Assembly: GCA_036677085.1 (NCBI GenBank)
Contig: JAKFFI010000036.1
Coordinates: 1 to 64,000, forward strand
Length of the DNA stretch: 64,000 bases
Reading direction: 5' to 3'
DNA from: JAGPUQ01 sp036677085
GTDB lineage: Bacteria; Pseudomonadota; Gammaproteobacteria; Pseudomonadales; Porticoccaceae
Shown piece after piece: positions 63,202-64,000 of this stretch. The notes under the pieces were generated by a model, which was not told the origin of the DNA, made no database searches, and saw only the letters and a list, made by a program, of their open reading frames with translations. Every line of letters begins with the position of its first letter. Within the stretch, counting starts at the first letter, position 1. The position numbers and the translations under genes are program-made.

Positions 63202-63795
63202 TCAGCCGACGGCCTTCCGGATCAGCGGTGCCAGCGCATCCGGCAGATGAATCTGTCCGGCCAGTACAAACGCCTGCGCTGGCGCCGACATCTTGCGCCA
63301 GGTCTTGCGGATGATGTCCAGCCACTTGGCTTCGTCGTAATCTGGGTGCTGGGCGGCGAAGCCCGCCAGGTAGTGTTCCAGAAAGACCAGGGCGGACACA
63401 TCCTCCAGCAGTTGCGTCTCGCTGTTCGCCTTGAGGTCCTGTTTGCTTACGGCGGCCTTGACGCGCGCGATCAGCGCCGCGTCGTAGCCGGTCTCCGCCA
63501 TGATGGTCGCGGCAGTCTCGGCATGGAACTGGTACAGCCCGGCGCGCCACTTCAGGTAACCCAGCCGGCCCGCCGGGTAAGTGGAACGTGGCGTCAGCCA
63601 GCGCTGGATATGTTGGGCGCGCACCGCGAGCTGGACGGCTTCCGATGCGTCGGGCGCGAAACGTTTCAGCATCGCGGTCATGCGTTCGGCATAGAGCAAT
63701 TCCCGGGGTCGGCCGTCTTCTCGATTGGGATCCTGCGCATTGGCGGCGTCGAAGCGGGCGAGGGTGGCGGTGAAGCGTTGCGGGTTGGTGATCAT
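63202..63795 (-). CDS. DUF4202 domain-containing protein
   Basis: A 197-residue protein matching DUF4202, with the segments FDAANAQDPN, AQHIQRW, YPAGRLGYLKWR and FLEHYLAGF. Histidines and acidic residues resemble an HD-like helical fold, but the family's activity is unknown. The ATG at 63795 starts the conserved region; the upstream frame is Arg-rich and unlikely. Beyond it, 63796-64000 shows no gene. Confidence 0.85.
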   Translation of the reverse strand: MITNPQRFTATLARFDAANAQDPNREDGRPRELLYAERMTAMLKRFAPDASEAVQLAVRAQHIQRWLTPRSTYPAGRLGYLKWRAGLYQFHAETAATIMAETGYDAALIARVKAAVSKQDLKANSETQLLEDVSALVFLEHYLAGFAAQHPDYDEAKWLDIIRKTWRKMSAPAQAFVLAGQIHLPDALAPLIRKAVG

Positions 63796-64000
63796 TTGGG
63801 CGTGTGGTGGCTGCGTGAAAGGCGGTCCGGGGATGTCTGGCGCGGGATGCAGAGCGATGCGCCGGCTCCGCACCCGCCGCCGACATGATCGCGAAAATGA
63901 CGCGCGGAAGCGATCCCCGCGCCCCTGCCCGATACTCCCGCAATCCATTCCCGCGAGCGCCGCGAGCCCGCTAGGCCGCCCCGTGGCGCAGCAATGTCAG

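Overview
The window is about 64 kb of GC-rich chromosome from a Gammaproteobacterium. The class call rests on gene order. Leftward from 14.8 kb lie kdsD-kdsC-lptC-lptA-lptB-rpoN-hpf-rapZ-npr. Rightward lie ibaG-murA-hisG-hisD-hisC, then an algW/degS-type protease, zapG, an alpha/beta hydrolase and zapE. This is the arrangement known from Pseudomonas and relatives. A 6S RNA next to the 5-formyl-THF cyclo-ligase gene supports the class. I cannot name a genus. The many acyl-CoA, short-chain dehydrogenase, Baeyer-Villiger and P450 genes suggest a free-living degrader of lipids, terpenoids or cyclic compounds.

Layout. 0-5.4 kb: an envelope locus with the end of a DUF1302 protein, a strong terminator, a TonB-like VWA protein, a helical-repeat protein and a Tat-exported DUF1329 protein. 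5.4-14.8 kb (minus strand): an enoyl-CoA isomerase, darP, mgtE and the npr-rapZ-hpf-rpoN-lptBAC-kdsCD block for nitrogen-PTS, sigma-54 and LPS transport. ptsN is missing from its usual place. 15.1-26.3 kb: ibaG, murA, hisGDC, degS/algW, a homomeric sat where Pseudomonas has cysDN, zapG, a hydrolase, zapE and ilvA. 26.6-28.9 kb (minus): pyk, ygfA and 6S RNA.

29-63 kb is accessory and catabolic. It holds two tandem SDRs with a NUDIX hydrolase, a MaoC pair, DUF1499, a metallo-hydrolase with an acyl-CoA dehydrogenase, a D-aminoacylase-like amidohydrolase, another SDR and a serine esterase. These are followed by a secreted subtilisin-like protease with a DUF5648 neighbour, a Baeyer-Villiger monooxygenase with a divergent AraC regulator, two AhpD-like proteins flanking nrtS, and glcDEF glycolate oxidase. 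Next come an SDR divergent from an acetolactate-synthase-like enzyme, then CoA-transferase, alcohol dehydrogenase and aldehyde dehydrogenase genes, a lysine-rich micro-protein, a P450 with an apparent internal deletion, a site-2 protease and a DUF4202 protein.

The most notable signal is at 40.85 kb. The secreted S8 protease has an ideal ribosome binding site and ATG, followed at once by six perfect copies of a 7-bp repeat. With six copies the ATG is out of frame with the signal peptide and protease; seven or four copies would restore the frame. This looks like a slipped-strand (phase-variable) ON/OFF switch, currently OFF. Other items worth checking are an attenuator-like set of competing hairpins before sat, a pair of MITE-like inverted-repeat elements, the P450 deletion and several further tandem-repeat tracts.
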